A stretch of 64,000 bases of DNA from Chloroflexota bacterium. GTDB taxonomy: Bacteria; Chloroflexota; UBA11872; VXOZ01. A model generated the notes under the pieces. It made no database searches. It had not been told where the DNA came from and worked only from the letters and a program-made list of their open reading frames with translations. Each line of letters starts with the position of its first letter. Position 1 is the first letter of the stretch. This document shows, piece by piece, positions 1 to 9,372 of the stretch. The translations under genes and the position numbers were made by a program. Location of the stretch: positions 1-64,000 of the forward strand of contig JAJEAH010000027.1 in assembly GCA_022824225.1 (NCBI GenBank), in the 5' to 3' direction.

Positions 1-116
1 ATGATGATTGACTTGCCGGCGCCGGTCTCGCCGGTCAGCACGTTGAGACCGGGCTGAAACTCGACGTGCACCGAGTCGATGAGCGCAAAATCACGGATTT
101 CCAAGTGCTCCAACAT
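1..116 (-). CDS. recN: DNA repair protein RecN, N-terminal fragment
   Basis: The reverse strand reads [20 protein letters not shown] and continues to a Walker A motif (TGETGAGKS) before the window ends. This is the start of RecN, an SMC-like ATPase that acts in recombinational repair of double-strand breaks. The ATG is at 116, 8 bases after the nadK stop, so the two genes are probably co-transcribed; nadK-recN adjacency is common in bacteria. Only about 38 residues are visible, and the rest lies to the left of the window. It is too short to appear in the ORF track. Identification rests on the [10 protein letters not shown] opening and the P-loop. Confidence 0.9.
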   Translation of the reverse strand, partial: MLEHLEIRDFALIDSVHVEFQPGLNVLTGETGAGKSII

Positions 117-124
117 AGCGCATC

Positions 125-967
125 CTAGGAGCTATCCAGCGGGATCCTCAGCTTGCGCACCAACGATTCGTAGAAATAGGTCCGTTCCTGCACCCGCGCG
201 AACTTGCAGGTCTCCCTTGCCGTGGTCACGTGCATCATGCCCTCGTTGGCCAGGTCGCCAACCAGCAAGCCGTCCAACGTCACCACGGCCTCGTGGTCGT
301 GAAAGACCTGGAGGCGCAGCCGTGCCGATTGCCGCAACACAAAAGGTGTAGTGGGCCCGCGCAAGGCGCAGATCGGCGTGATGAGCAAGTTGCGGACCTC
401 CGGGTGGAGGATGGGACCGCCGGCCACCATGGAATACGCCGTCGAACCCGTGGCCGTGGAAATCATCAGGCCGTCGGCAACGTAATCGGCGAGAAAGGCA
501 TCGTCAATCCACACTTTTATGTCCAGCACGCGGCGCACGTGTCCCTGACTGATGACGGCTTCGTTGAGCGCCACCGAGTTCTGCGGTTCGCCCTCGATCT
601 GGCACTCCAGCAGCGAACGTTCCTCGATCCAGTATTCGCCGCTCAAGAAGCGCGGCAAGGACTGGATCGCCTCCGTTGGCAAGAGTTCGGAGAGAAAGCC
701 CAGCCTGCCAAACTTCACGCCGACGATGGGCACGCCATGTCGCGCGCAGAGCGATGCCGCCCGCAGAATGCTGCCGTCGCCGCCCAGCGTGAAGAGCAGC
801 TTGGTGGCAGGGACGCGCTCGTGCCACTCGTCCTCAGCTTCCACCGGCGCCTGCCACGCGTCTATACCCTCCTTCTGAATAAGGGAGTGCAACACGGTAG
901 CCAGTGACTGCGCCTGTTCGCGACCGGGATGGTAGAGCAGTCCGACCGATTCTGCTTCTGCGTTCAT
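125..967 (-). CDS. nadK: NAD kinase
   Basis: This 280-residue protein phosphorylates NAD to NADP in the cytoplasm. It has the family's LGGDGSIL motif at about residues 61-68 with the catalytic Asp, an NE pair (ALNEAV) near 134, and the signature [14 protein letters not shown] near 173-186. Length is normal for bacterial NAD kinases. The ATG at 967 is taken from the ORF track, and no strong ribosome binding site is seen. It is followed 8 bases later by recN in the same direction, so a nadK-recN operon is likely. Confidence 0.95.
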   Translation of the reverse strand: MNAEAESVGLLYHPGREQAQSLATVLHSLIQKEGIDAWQAPVEAEDEWHERVPATKLLFTLGGDGSILRAASLCARHGVPIVGVKFGRLGFLSELLPTEAIQSLPRFLSGEYWIEERSLLECQIEGEPQNSVALNEAVISQGHVRRVLDIKVWIDDAFLADYVADGLMISTATGSTAYSMVAGGPILHPEVRNLLITPICALRGPTTPFVLRQSARLRLQVFHDHEAVVTLDGLLVGDLANEGMMHVTTARETCKFARVQERTYFYESLVRKLRIPLDSS

Positions 968-1309
968 ACTTGCATCTCGCCGGAAACTAGTTGCCTACTC
1001 AAGATCGGGTTGTCCCGCAACTCGTGACGCGCATGGCCAGCCACTAATGAAACCTTGGCTGCGGCGCAGGTCGTGTGTGGGGCGGCGTTACTGCCACCCA
1101 ACGCGGTAGAGCATGGGTCGCATTGCTGACCGCAGCATCGGCGGACGCCGGGACGGTGTACTGCCGCCCTCGTCTGCTGCTACCGGCGGCGGCTTGATTA
1201 TACCGCAGTGGCGGTGCGCAGCGTACGCTCAGGGCCGGAAAGCCACCGGCGCGCCGCGCCAATTAGAGCCGGCCCGCAAGCGGGCGCACGGCCACGGCGC
1301 CGGGAGGAG
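968..1309. other. intergenic region upstream of nadK
   Basis: These 342 bases separate nadK from the preceding minus-strand glycosyltransferase gene. They should contain the nadK promoter on the minus strand. I see no convincing -10/-35 pair, terminator hairpin, RNA gene or repeat. The ORFs called here (for example 1044-1262) have arginine/proline-rich translations typical of random GC-rich frames. Confidence 0.5.
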
Positions 1310-2467
1310 CTACCGTTCAGACGGCGGGTTCCGCGCGCCGTAGAGCAGACCGCCGGTAAGCTGCCGGTACATGAGCACGGTGCGGGACGCGACCTCCTCC
1401 TGGGTGTATTCAGCGAGCGCTCGCCTGCGCCCCTGCCCGGCAAGCCGCTCCCGCAGCGCCGGATCGGCGTGGAGTCGCTCCAGTGTCTCGGCGAGCGCCC
1501 CGGCGTCGCCTTCCGGGAACGTCAAGCCGCCTTGCTCGGCGGCGGCGCTGCCGATAACTTCGGGAATCTCACCGGAATCCGACCCCACCACAGGCACGCC
1601 GCAGACCATGGCCTCCACGAGCGCGCGGCCAAATTGCTCTTTCCACTGGGGCGTGGTGAGCGACGGCAAGACACACACGTCCAATTCGCGGTAGCGGTCC
1701 GGCATCGTGTCACTATCTACGTGGCCGCGAAAGTTGACCCGGTCCTCGATGCCCAGCGCGGCGGCCCGTGCGCGCAGCGCGGTTTCCGCCGGGCCGGCGC
1801 CGAAGATTTCCACCGCATAGGGGAAGTCGAGGCGGGACACGGCGCGGAGCAACACGTGGACTCCCTTGGCCGGCACCAAGCGGCCCACATAGCCGATTCG
1901 GAAGACGCCGGAGGGCGCCTGGGGGCGGGGTGCGGGCGCGAAGAGCGCGGCGTCCACGCCGAATTGGGGAAAGACCGCCGACGGCGACGAATACCGCTTG
2001 CGGCGCAGCACTTCCTGGGCCTGACGGGTGCCGGCCTGGGCCGCATGCGATCGCAGCAGCGAGTAAAGCTCGAAGAAGTAGAATGGCGGCGGGTATACCC
2101 GGTAGATATTCTGCCAGGCAAAGAAGATTGCTCTGGCGCCAAAGCGCCGCGCCAGCCAGATGGCGTGCGCCGTTGCAAAGTTGTACGGCTCCTCGTCCAC
2201 GTGCACCACGTCCGGCCGCCAGGCTCTCACATGGCGGTGCAGCCCCGGATAGTAGTGCATGTGGTAATGCCCGTTGAAGCGCATGTGCTCCGCCACCAAC
2301 TCATAGCCGCGGGTGTAACGGGGATCGAGTTCCTGACGATGTTCGCCTTCCCGCCAGAAATGGGGCACGACTGCGCGCAGTTCCACGTCAGGATACTTCG
2401 CGATCTCCTCCAGCTTGCGCTGGTACGTAGCCACCACCAGCGCCTTGGAGATGTAGAGCACGCGCAT
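1310..2467 (-). CDS. GT4-family glycosyltransferase
   Basis: The 385-residue protein (start MRVLYISKAL) is a GT-B fold, family 4 type glycosyltransferase that moves a sugar from a nucleotide donor to a glycan or lipid acceptor at the inner membrane. The C-terminal Rossmann half shows IGYVGRLVPAKGVHVLL, EIFGAGP, and the donor-binding EX7E-type segment EQFGRALVEAMVCGVPVVGS. The ORF track extends the frame upstream to 2701, but that part overlaps the previous gene. The ATG at 2467 forms a TGATG overlap with the stop of the upstream glycosyltransferase, so translational coupling is likely. It is the last gene of a glycosidase-GT-GT operon. Sugar specificity cannot be read from sequence. Confidence 0.85.
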   Translation of the reverse strand: MRVLYISKALVVATYQRKLEEIAKYPDVELRAVVPHFWREGEHRQELDPRYTRGYELVAEHMRFNGHYHMHYYPGLHRHVRAWRPDVVHVDEEPYNFATAHAIWLARRFGARAIFFAWQNIYRVYPPPFYFFELYSLLRSHAAQAGTRQAQEVLRRKRYSSPSAVFPQFGVDAALFAPAPRPQAPSGVFRIGYVGRLVPAKGVHVLLRAVSRLDFPYAVEIFGAGPAETALRARAAALGIEDRVNFRGHVDSDTMPDRYRELDVCVLPSLTTPQWKEQFGRALVEAMVCGVPVVGSDSGEIPEVIGSAAAEQGGLTFPEGDAGALAETLERLHADPALRERLAGQGRRRALAEYTQEEVASRTVLMYRQLTGGLLYGARNPPSER

Positions 2468-3597
2468 CAGCTTACCTGCTTGTAGACCGCAATCGTCTCT
2501 GCCGCGGTCTGTTCCCAGGAAAAGCCCTGGGCTTGCGCCACTGCCCGATCCGCGTAGAACCGGCGCTCCCGCTCGGACTCCCACAAGCGCCCGATGGCAG
2601 CCGCCCACGCGTCCGCATCGTCCGGCGGGACCAAAATGCCGCCCTCGCCTACTACTTCCGGCAGAGACGCGGCATCGCTGCACACAACCGGCGTACCGCA
2701 CGCCATCGCTTCCAGGGGATCCAGGCCAAAGCCCTCATAGCGCGACGGGAATACGAAAACTGTCGCCGCGCGGTAGAGCAGCGGTTTGTCCGCCTCAGGC
2801 ACGCCGCCCAGAAAGCGGACTCGCGGCCCAAGGTCGGCTTCCGTCGCCTGGCGCACCCAATCGGGAAAGAGCCTGGCCTTGCCGTGCCGGGTGCGTCCCG
2901 CGACGACGAGGGTGACGTCCGGCGGCAGCTTGGGGAGCGCCTCAAAGAGCACGCCGAGGTTCTTGCGCACGTCCAGACCGCCGAGGTAGAAGAGAAACCG
3001 CTCGGGCAGGTCATAGCGCCGCCGTACCGCTTTCACGTCCTCAGACCGCAGGCCCGGCGAAAAGCGCGCGTCCGCGGCCAGATGCACCACGCGCACATGC
3101 ATTTCGTCCAGGCCAAGGTGCTCGACTATGTCGCGTTTGGAGGCGTGAGAATCCGTGATGACAGCATCGGCCTTGTGCGCCGCCGCCATAACAAGGCTCG
3201 TGTAGAGGCGCACAAGGAAGTTGCCCCGGTACTCGGGCAAGATCACGGGAATGAGGTCATGGATGGTGGTAACGAGCGGAAAGCCATGGTAGTGGGCAGG
3301 CGCGAAGTAAGGCACGTGGCCCACCACGTTCGGTCCTGACTTCCCGGCCAGGCGCGGCCACGTCATCTGCTCCCACCACAGCTTGCCGAGGCTGCCGCGC
3401 CCGAGCGCTCCCGCCAGCGGCGCCCGCGCCTGGATGCCGCCAACGGGGCGCAACGTATCGCGCATGAAGTACGGCACGTGCGCCGCAATCTGCAATCCGC
3501 CACCGAGTCTCTGCAGTGCCCGCAGCAACTGATAGGTATACTGCGCGCTGCCGGTGTGCGGCACGTTGAGGAAATACCCGTTGACGGCGATTTCCAT
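2467..3597 (-). CDS. GT4-family glycosyltransferase
   Basis: A 376-residue GT-B glycosyltransferase starting MEIAVNGYFLNVPHTGSAQYTYQLL. The N-terminal acceptor half carries HDLIPVILPE and DAVITDSHASKRDI, and the C-terminal donor half carries FLFYLGGLDVRKNLGVLFEAL and the EX7E region PSRYEGFGLDPLEAMACGTPVV, typical of mannosyl/glucosyl transferases of family 4. It starts 9 bases after the stop of the exported glycosidase and overlaps the next glycosyltransferase by one base. It is similar in plan to the transferase at 5555-6676. The likely role is assembly of an exopolysaccharide or cell-surface glycan; the exact linkage is unknown. Confidence 0.87.
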   Translation of the reverse strand: MEIAVNGYFLNVPHTGSAQYTYQLLRALQRLGGGLQIAAHVPYFMRDTLRPVGGIQARAPLAGALGRGSLGKLWWEQMTWPRLAGKSGPNVVGHVPYFAPAHYHGFPLVTTIHDLIPVILPEYRGNFLVRLYTSLVMAAAHKADAVITDSHASKRDIVEHLGLDEMHVRVVHLAADARFSPGLRSEDVKAVRRRYDLPERFLFYLGGLDVRKNLGVLFEALPKLPPDVTLVVAGRTRHGKARLFPDWVRQATEADLGPRVRFLGGVPEADKPLLYRAATVFVFPSRYEGFGLDPLEAMACGTPVVCSDAASLPEVVGEGGILVPPDDADAWAAAIGRLWESERERRFYADRAVAQAQGFSWEQTAAETIAVYKQVS

Positions 3598-3606
3598 GTG
3601 CCCGGA

Positions 3607-5328
3607 CTATTTTTCCAGTGCTTGGAGGGCAAAGAACGCGGGACGCGGATTCAGGTGCTCATCGAGAATGCCGAACGCATAGGCGCTATCGGTCGGCTCG
3701 ATGTGATTGGCGAAGTTCAAGTTGAAAACAACCAACCCCGTCACGTACGGGAAACGCGCCTTTACCAATCGATACGATTCAGCCAGAAACTGCCCCTGCT
3801 CTTCATCGGAAATCTCCGCCCCATAGGGGAATTCCGGATGCAAGTTGTGCGTCGTCCAGCCCATCTCCGTCAGCCAAATTTGCTTGTTCGTATCGCCGTA
3901 CTTTTGCAGAACGTCCCAGTGGTTCTCGAAGCGCCGGAAATAGAACGACCAATGGTGTTTGTAGGTGGTGCCGGAGGTGGAATAGTTGTCAGGCGTATCG
4001 GCGGGCGCGTTATTGAAGCCGTATGAGTGCAAGCCGAGCACGTCGTAGTAGTTGCGAAAGACGCCGTCGCCGTACTGGTACATCGCTTCCAGATAGGCCA
4101 CGTCATCCATGGCGACTCCCTCCAAGTTGACACCGGTTGGCGATAGGCCGCCGCTCACGACGATGGCATTCGGATTGCCGCGCTTCACGCCGCGATAGCC
4201 CACGCCCATGAGTTCCACGAATTCGCCGGGATTGACGGTGCCGTCCCAATTGCCGGCGAGATTTGGCTCATTCCACAGCTCATACGACTGCACCCTGTCG
4301 CCGTAGCGCGAGGCGATGATGGTCAGGAAGTTCTCGAAGTCGCCAAAATTCGCCGGTGGGCCGTTATGGAACGTTGCGAATTGCGCCCACCATTCCTCAG
4401 CGGACACCGTAGCCGTGCCTTGTGGTACGCCGGCCTGGTTACCCGTGGGGCGCACGCGGCGCATCCAATGCGGGGAGGCGTAGATGCCCAGCATGACTTC
4501 CAACCCGTGCCGGTTGGCGGCCTCGACGATGCGGTCCACCTGGTCCCACATGTACCCGCCGGGATGCAATTCCACGGCTTTCCACTCCACTTGCTGCTTG
4601 ATGCCGGTAAAGCCCGCCAACTTGGCCAATTCGAGCACTCGTTCGATTTGCGGGTCGTAGAAGAGGGATACCTGTGCGATGAGCTTTAGTTCATTCGCGC
4701 GGGCCGGCGTATCCACCAGCGCTTGCGACTGTCCGCGCAGGGCGAGGAACTCGCGGCCGAGGGGGGCCAACTGCACTTCCTCGGGGGTGCCGGCCTTGGT
4801 CGGATCGTAGCGCAAGACCGCGCGCTCGAAGTACTGGACCGCGTGTTGCCAATCGTCGTCGGCCGGCAATTCACCCGAAATCGGCAGGCCGAAAACGCCG
4901 ACACCGCCGTGCTCCTGGAAGAAATGCAAGAATGCGAAACGAACGGCATGACCCGTCTCAGGGAAATAGCGCTGGGCCGACGTTTCCGGCACCGGTTCCT
5001 CCGTAGCAAAGAAACGCCAGTGCGGGATTAGCATGCGTCCCAGCGGGCTCATTCGCACCTGGCCGCGCTCCGGCCACCATTCCAGCCGCGCGTTTTCGAA
5101 ATACTGCACCATGTGGCCGTCTTCGCGCTGCTCATTGGTGAGCGGCTGACCCAAGACTAACTCGCCGCCCATCTGCTCGAAATATTCGAGCATAGCGCCG
5201 TGCACGACGGTATTCGTTTCAGGAAACTCCCGGGGCTCCGCCGCAAACGCTGGCGTCGGCAGCAGCAGTACGCACGCAAAGGTCAACAGAACGCGTATCA
5301 GCCAACGCCGATGTCTCTTGGCTAGCAT
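3607..5328 (-). CDS. exported clan GH-A glycoside hydrolase with two N-terminal LGFP-like repeats
   Basis: The ORF track starts at 5376, but the ATG at 5328 follows GGAGGG and gives a clean signal peptide (MLAKRHRRWLIRVLLTFACVLLLPTPAFAA), so the protein is 573 residues. Residues about 35-105 and 125-205 are two related repeats (FPETNTVVHGAMLEYFEQ... and YFPETGHAVRFAFLHFFQEHGG... with FGLPIS, VQYFE and PLGRE/M), a module common in exported Chloroflexota proteins. The remainder is a TIM-barrel glycosidase: IKQQVEWKAVE, LGIYASPHWM, YELWNEPN (acid/base Glu) and IWLTEMGW (probable nucleophile Glu), resembling GH39/GH5 enzymes. It is first in an operon with two glycosyltransferases, suggesting trimming of a surface polysaccharide. 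The substrate is unknown. Confidence 0.82.
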   Translation of the reverse strand: MLAKRHRRWLIRVLLTFACVLLLPTPAFAAEPREFPETNTVVHGAMLEYFEQMGGELVLGQPLTNEQREDGHMVQYFENARLEWWPERGQVRMSPLGRMLIPHWRFFATEEPVPETSAQRYFPETGHAVRFAFLHFFQEHGGVGVFGLPISGELPADDDWQHAVQYFERAVLRYDPTKAGTPEEVQLAPLGREFLALRGQSQALVDTPARANELKLIAQVSLFYDPQIERVLELAKLAGFTGIKQQVEWKAVELHPGGYMWDQVDRIVEAANRHGLEVMLGIYASPHWMRRVRPTGNQAGVPQGTATVSAEEWWAQFATFHNGPPANFGDFENFLTIIASRYGDRVQSYELWNEPNLAGNWDGTVNPGEFVELMGVGYRGVKRGNPNAIVVSGGLSPTGVNLEGVAMDDVAYLEAMYQYGDGVFRNYYDVLGLHSYGFNNAPADTPDNYSTSGTTYKHHWSFYFRRFENHWDVLQKYGDTNKQIWLTEMGWTTHNLHPEFPYGAEISDEEQGQFLAESYRLVKARFPYVTGLVVFNLNFANHIEPTDSAYAFGILDEHLNPRPAFFALQALEK

Positions 5329-5554
5329 AGTGTCTGGCTTCCCTCCTCGAGCGCCACAACTCAGACATTCGCGCACAAGCGCCGCACAGCCGCCGCAAGC
5401 GTAAGGCCTGCCGCAGGCCGCCGTGATTCACCAAAGAGCCGGCGCTCCCGCGCAGGCACATTTCGGACAGTATAGCAGATAGGCGGAGCCGCACATGCGC
5501 TCGCGCCGCAGTGCACCGTCCAGGCCTTAGGCGCATGCTCTACCAGCGCAGTGG

Positions 5555-6676
5555 TTAGAGTTGCGCAGCGCGGGCGAGTTGCTCTCGCACTTGCCCAGCC
5601 GCCTGCTCCCATGAGAATTGTGCGACGCGGTCGCGCCCGGCGGCGCTGAGCGCAGCGCGCGTCCGCTCATCCCCCGCCAGCCGCACCATTCCCTCGGCTA
5701 TGGCCCCCACGTCGGCGGGATCGACGAGGATTGCCGCGTCTCCCGCCACTTCCGGCAAGGACGATACGTTCGCGGTCAGCACCGGCGTTCCGCACGCCAT
5801 GGCCTCCAACACCGGCAACCCAAACCCTTCATAGAGGCTGGGGAAGACGAGCGCGCACGCACCGCTATACAGCGCGGCCAGGTCTTCATCGGTTTCTACG
5901 TCTGTCAGAAAGTGCACCCGGTCGGCAACGCCATGGGACTGCGGCGCGGCGAGGATAGGCCCGTGCAGCCAACCGGGGCGTCCCACGTGCACGAGGTGGT
6001 GCGGCAGCCCCGCCTGCGCAACCGCGGCCATGGCCGCGATGATGCGGGCGATGTTTTTACGGGGTTGAATGGTGCCCACCGAGAGAAAGTACGGGTACGA
6101 AATGCCGAATCTCTCGCGCAACGTAGCGCTCCCGCAACGTCGCTGAAAAACGGGTTCGACGCCGCAGTAGACGACCTCAACCTGCTCCGGTCGCGCCCCA
6201 TAGGCGGCGAGCAAGTCTTGCTTGGTGGCAAGGGAGTCGGCGAGCGCGAGCCGGGCCCGCGCAAGGCTGCGGGGCACGATCCGGTGCAGGTGCGCCCGCA
6301 ATGACGCCGGGTAGGATTCCGGTTCGTGCAGGTACGAGAGGTCGTGCACGGTGAAGACACCTGGCGCGCGCCACAGCGGCGGCAAAGCGAAGTCCGGCGC
6401 GTAGAAGACGTCCACGCCGCCCGCGACCAGGTCCGCGTAGAGCGGCAGCCGCAAGCGATGCCAGATGCGCGTCAGGGCGCGTTCTGTCAGCGGCAGAAGC
6501 CGGTACCGTACCTTTGGGGACAAGAGACGCTGCCCGCGCCGGTGTGCGGACCGAGGCATTACCAACGTGATCTCATCGGCGTGGGGCAGTGCGGCCAGGG
6601 CGCTGACCAACGCCCACGTATACCGGCCGATACCGGCCCGCTGGGACGACGAGGTGAAGTCGATGCCAATATTCAT
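5555..6676 (-). CDS. GT4-family glycosyltransferase
   Basis: A 373-residue glycosyltransferase starting MNIGIDFTSSSQRAGIGRYTWALVSAL. The glycine-rich GIGRYT loop, FTVHDLSYLHEPESYP, the SVGTIQPRKNIARI motif at the start of the second Rossmann domain and the donor motif PSLYEGFGLPVLEAMACGTPVL place it in GT4, close to mannosyltransferases of O-antigen and exopolysaccharide clusters. It lies 226 bases downstream of the start region of the exported glycosidase gene and 127 bases beyond the end of the flippase-like gene, all on the minus strand, so the whole 1.3-7.7 kb block probably serves one surface-glycan pathway. Confidence 0.86.
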   Translation of the reverse strand: MNIGIDFTSSSQRAGIGRYTWALVSALAALPHADEITLVMPRSAHRRGQRLLSPKVRYRLLPLTERALTRIWHRLRLPLYADLVAGGVDVFYAPDFALPPLWRAPGVFTVHDLSYLHEPESYPASLRAHLHRIVPRSLARARLALADSLATKQDLLAAYGARPEQVEVVYCGVEPVFQRRCGSATLRERFGISYPYFLSVGTIQPRKNIARIIAAMAAVAQAGLPHHLVHVGRPGWLHGPILAAPQSHGVADRVHFLTDVETDEDLAALYSGACALVFPSLYEGFGLPVLEAMACGTPVLTANVSSLPEVAGDAAILVDPADVGAIAEGMVRLAGDERTRAALSAAGRDRVAQFSWEQAAGQVREQLARAAQL

Positions 6677-6803
6677 GGACTGTGGTCCCGCGTACTCTTA
6701 CGCGCGGCTACCGGGATTTCCTCTAATTTGTGTGACCGCACAGCGCATTGTCATTTGCCTTGCGGTCGCCGGAAGCGACGCGCTGCCGGACACCGCCGCG
6801 CCC

Positions 6804-7733
6804 TTAGAGCCGCAAGCGCCGGTGGGTGAAGTAGTATGCCGCCCCCGGGATGAGCACGAGCCAGTAGCTAATGAGCCGGTCAAGTATTGCCACCGCGGCC
6901 GCCGTGTCTACGGAAACGCCCAACAACAGCATCACGCCGACCATGCCGCCTTCCACCGCGCCCAGGCCGCCAGGGGTCGGGGCCGCCAGGAGCAACGCCC
7001 CGGCCGCGAACACGAAGAGGAGCTGAGGAAAGGCCAGCGGCACACCCAAAGCGCTTGCCACCAAAAGGAATCGTCCGGCTTCCGCGGTCCAAGCCAGACC
7101 CGTCAGCAGCGCCATGAGCCAGAGCGGTTGCACGGAAGTAAAGATGCCCCGCTGAAAGCGCTCGAACCGCTCGCCCAGCCTGTGGGGCAACCACGTCAAG
7201 TCATTGCTGTCCATGCGCCAGAAGAGAAACAGGCCGCCGGCGATGAGCACGGCCAAGATGGCGCCGCTGAGCAGGATGCCGCGCATCTCACCCAGCAATT
7301 CGCCCCTCACGAAGAATAGCGCGGCAAGCACGGCCAGCACGAGCAGAGCGAGCATATCGATGACACGCTCCGCCAGTACACTCCCCGTGGTCAGAGCGAA
7401 AGAGATCTGCCGCCTGCGGCGGAGGATGAGCCCACGGTAGAGGTCGCCCATCTTGGCGGGTATGACGTGGTTGACGAACCACGAGAGAAAGATGACCTCG
7501 CCCAAGAAACGGGCCGGCGCCGTGTGGCCCAGGTTTTGCAGCATCCGGCGCCAGCGCACGGCGCGCGGCACGAGCGTTGTGTAGTACACCACCAACGCCA
7601 GCACATAGAGCCGCAGGTCCAGACCACTGATCTCGTCCCAGATGCCGCGCCAGTCCAGGCCCACCAGCCGCCACAGCGCCGCCAGGAGCGCCAGGGCAAT
7701 GAGGAAAGACGCGAGCGTCTGGGGACTCAGCAA
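6804..7733 (-). CDS. flippase-like integral membrane protein (LPG synthase TM domain / UPF0104 family)
   Basis: A roughly 309-residue protein with about eight hydrophobic segments. It shows family features: YTTLVPRAVRWRRML after the second helix, FVNHVIPAKMGDLYRGLILRR, and APTPGGLGAVEGGMVGVMLLLG near residue 250. Members include the membrane domain of lysylphosphatidylglycerol synthases and stand-alone proteins linked to glycolipid biosynthesis. It lies upstream of glycosyltransferases and may translocate or present a lipid-linked glycan. The only start at this position is TTG (7733). The frame stays open upstream with plausible residues (RFRQRLLSPQT) but without ATG or GTG, so the true N-terminus is uncertain. 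Confidence 0.75.
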   Translation of the reverse strand: MLSPQTLASFLIALALLAALWRLVGLDWRGIWDEISGLDLRLYVLALVVYYTTLVPRAVRWRRMLQNLGHTAPARFLGEVIFLSWFVNHVIPAKMGDLYRGLILRRRRQISFALTTGSVLAERVIDMLALLVLAVLAALFFVRGELLGEMRGILLSGAILAVLIAGGLFLFWRMDSNDLTWLPHRLGERFERFQRGIFTSVQPLWLMALLTGLAWTAEAGRFLLVASALGVPLAFPQLLFVFAAGALLLAAPTPGGLGAVEGGMVGVMLLLGVSVDTAAAVAILDRLISYWLVLIPGAAYYFTHRRLRL

Positions 7734-8120
7734 GCGCTGGCGAAACGATGGGGGCGCGGCTTCAGCGTCGTTGGCGTGACGTGCTGCGGAGGTCGAAACT
7801 CGCTTGATGATCCCGTCTCTCCATTGCGGTAATATGCACTACCCATGATACCCAATGCCCGGCGCCTGCCGCTAACCAGCCACCGGGCGGCATTGCCGCC
7901 AAGGGCGCGGCTGCCAGTCACACACAGATCTAGCGAATGTGCTAGTTCAGGGCCCGGCTCCCACGGACTGCCAGCCCGGACGCGACGGCAAACTGGCGAC
8001 ACTTTGCCGGACGTACCGTCGAAGTTTCCAACACCTAGCCGTTCGGGCAGAACATGGTTACACTACAGGGAGCACGAATTCTTCGTTTTCCACTACTGCC
8101 CAGAACCAAGGAGGCGGCCC
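7734..8120. other. divergent intergenic region
   Basis: These 387 bases lie between the divergent flippase-like gene (minus) and the M42 peptidase (plus), so promoters for both should be here. The ORF track extends the peptidase frame back to 7845, but that extension is low-complexity Arg/Pro/Ser sequence with no family similarity. I could not identify a convincing promoter pair, hairpin or repeat. Confidence 0.45.
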
Positions 8121-9158
8121 ATGGAGCTCTTGAAGCAACTCAGCGAAACACCGGGCATTCCCAGCCGGGAAGAGCCGATACGCAATGTCATTAGCGCGGA
8201 ATTGGCGCCGCTTGTCACCGCCATGGAAGTGGACGCGCTGGGAAACCTGATTGCCTACCGCAAAGGCAACGGCGGCCCCAAGGTCATGATCGCCGCGCAC
8301 ATGGACCAAATCGGCTTCATGGCCCGGCACGTGGACGACAACGGCTTCATCCGCTTGCAGCCCGTGGGCGGGTTCGACCCGCGCACGCTGGTGGCGCAGC
8401 GGGTGCGCGTGCACGGCGAAGAGGAACTCTCGGGTGTGCTCATGCCCGCCACCAAGCCCACCCACTTGCTGGACGATGCAGAGCGGGGCAAGTCTCTCAA
8501 GTTGGATGACCTGTTTGTGGACGTTGGCATTGCAGGCGAACGGGTGAAAGAACTCGTGCCTCTGGGTACGCCAATTACGTTCGACCGCACGTGCAACGAT
8601 TTGGGTGAGGTCATGGTAGGGCCGGCGATGGACGACCGGGTCAGCGTATACGTCATGATCGAGGCCGTGCGCGGTCTGACCGAGCACCAGGCCGAAGTCT
8701 ACGCCGTCGCGTCCTCACAAGAGGAAGTGGGCCTGCGGGGCGCTACGGTGGCGGCATTCGGCGTTGAGCCCGACATTGGTCTTGCGCTGGATTCCACGCT
8801 GGCGGTGGACATTCCCGGCGGCACGGACGTTGACCGGGTCTCCAAACTTGGCGACGGCACAGCCATCAAAATCATGGATTCTTCCTTGATCTGCGATCCC
8901 CGCCTGGTGGCGCACTCTCGCAAGATCTGCGAGGCGGAGGACATCCCGTACCAGATGGAGATTCTTCCCAGAGGCGGCACCGACGGCGGCGCAATCCAGC
9001 GGACGCGAGACGGCGTGCCGTCAATTACGATTTCCACGCCGACGCGCTACGTGCACACGGTGAATGAAATGGTGAACAAGCAAGACGTGCAGGCAACGGT
9101 TGATCTGGTGCGCCGCTTCATCGAAACCGCACATGAGATCGATCTCTCCTGGTCGTGA
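8121..9158 (+). CDS. M42-family aminopeptidase (FrvX/glutamyl aminopeptidase type)
   Basis: The chosen ATG at 8121 follows AAGGAGG with 6 bases between, giving 345 residues (MELLKQLSETPGIPSREEPI), the normal length for M42 metallopeptidases. These are dodecameric cytoplasmic di-metal aminopeptidases. The metal-binding pattern is present: AAHMDQIGFM (His, Asp), a central AMDDRVSVYVMIE (bridging Asp), SSQEEVGLRGA (catalytic and ligand Glu pair), LALDSTLAVDIPG and a C-terminal STPTRYVHT (His). RGGTDGGAIQ is also typical. Several M42 proteins were historically misannotated as endoglucanases. A strong hairpin lies about 120 bases downstream. Confidence 0.9.
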   Translation: MELLKQLSETPGIPSREEPIRNVISAELAPLVTAMEVDALGNLIAYRKGNGGPKVMIAAHMDQIGFMARHVDDNGFIRLQPVGGFDPRTLVAQRVRVHGEEELSGVLMPATKPTHLLDDAERGKSLKLDDLFVDVGIAGERVKELVPLGTPITFDRTCNDLGEVMVGPAMDDRVSVYVMIEAVRGLTEHQAEVYAVASSQEEVGLRGATVAAFGVEPDIGLALDSTLAVDIPGGTDVDRVSKLGDGTAIKIMDSSLICDPRLVAHSRKICEAEDIPYQMEILPRGGTDGGAIQRTRDGVPSITISTPTRYVHTVNEMVNKQDVQATVDLVRRFIETAHEIDLSWS

Positions 9159-9280
9159 GGGGGTGGGCAGCCTAAGCTCGTTCGCGCCTGCACCGCCCTG
9201 TCGGGAATTCTACCCCCTGGGGCAGGCATCGCAGGCCGCGGGGCATTAGCGCTTGTCCTATCGGGAGACTCAGAGAAAGG

Positions 9281-9310
9281 AGGCCTGCCGGACCTTGGTC
9301 CGGCAGGCCT
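9281..9310. terminator. inverted repeat, probable terminator
   Basis: AGGCCTGCCGGACC and its exact complement flank a TT centre, giving a 14-base perfect arm match. It lies between the M42 gene (plus) and the end of the cytochrome P460 gene (minus), where a bidirectional terminator is expected. No clear T-tract follows on either strand, so termination is inferred from the hairpin and position. Confidence 0.65.
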
Positions 9311-9372
9311 CTCATTCGTGAACCGCGTTGGCCTGGGCGACGGAAACTACCGCCAATCCCGGGATGCTCGCG

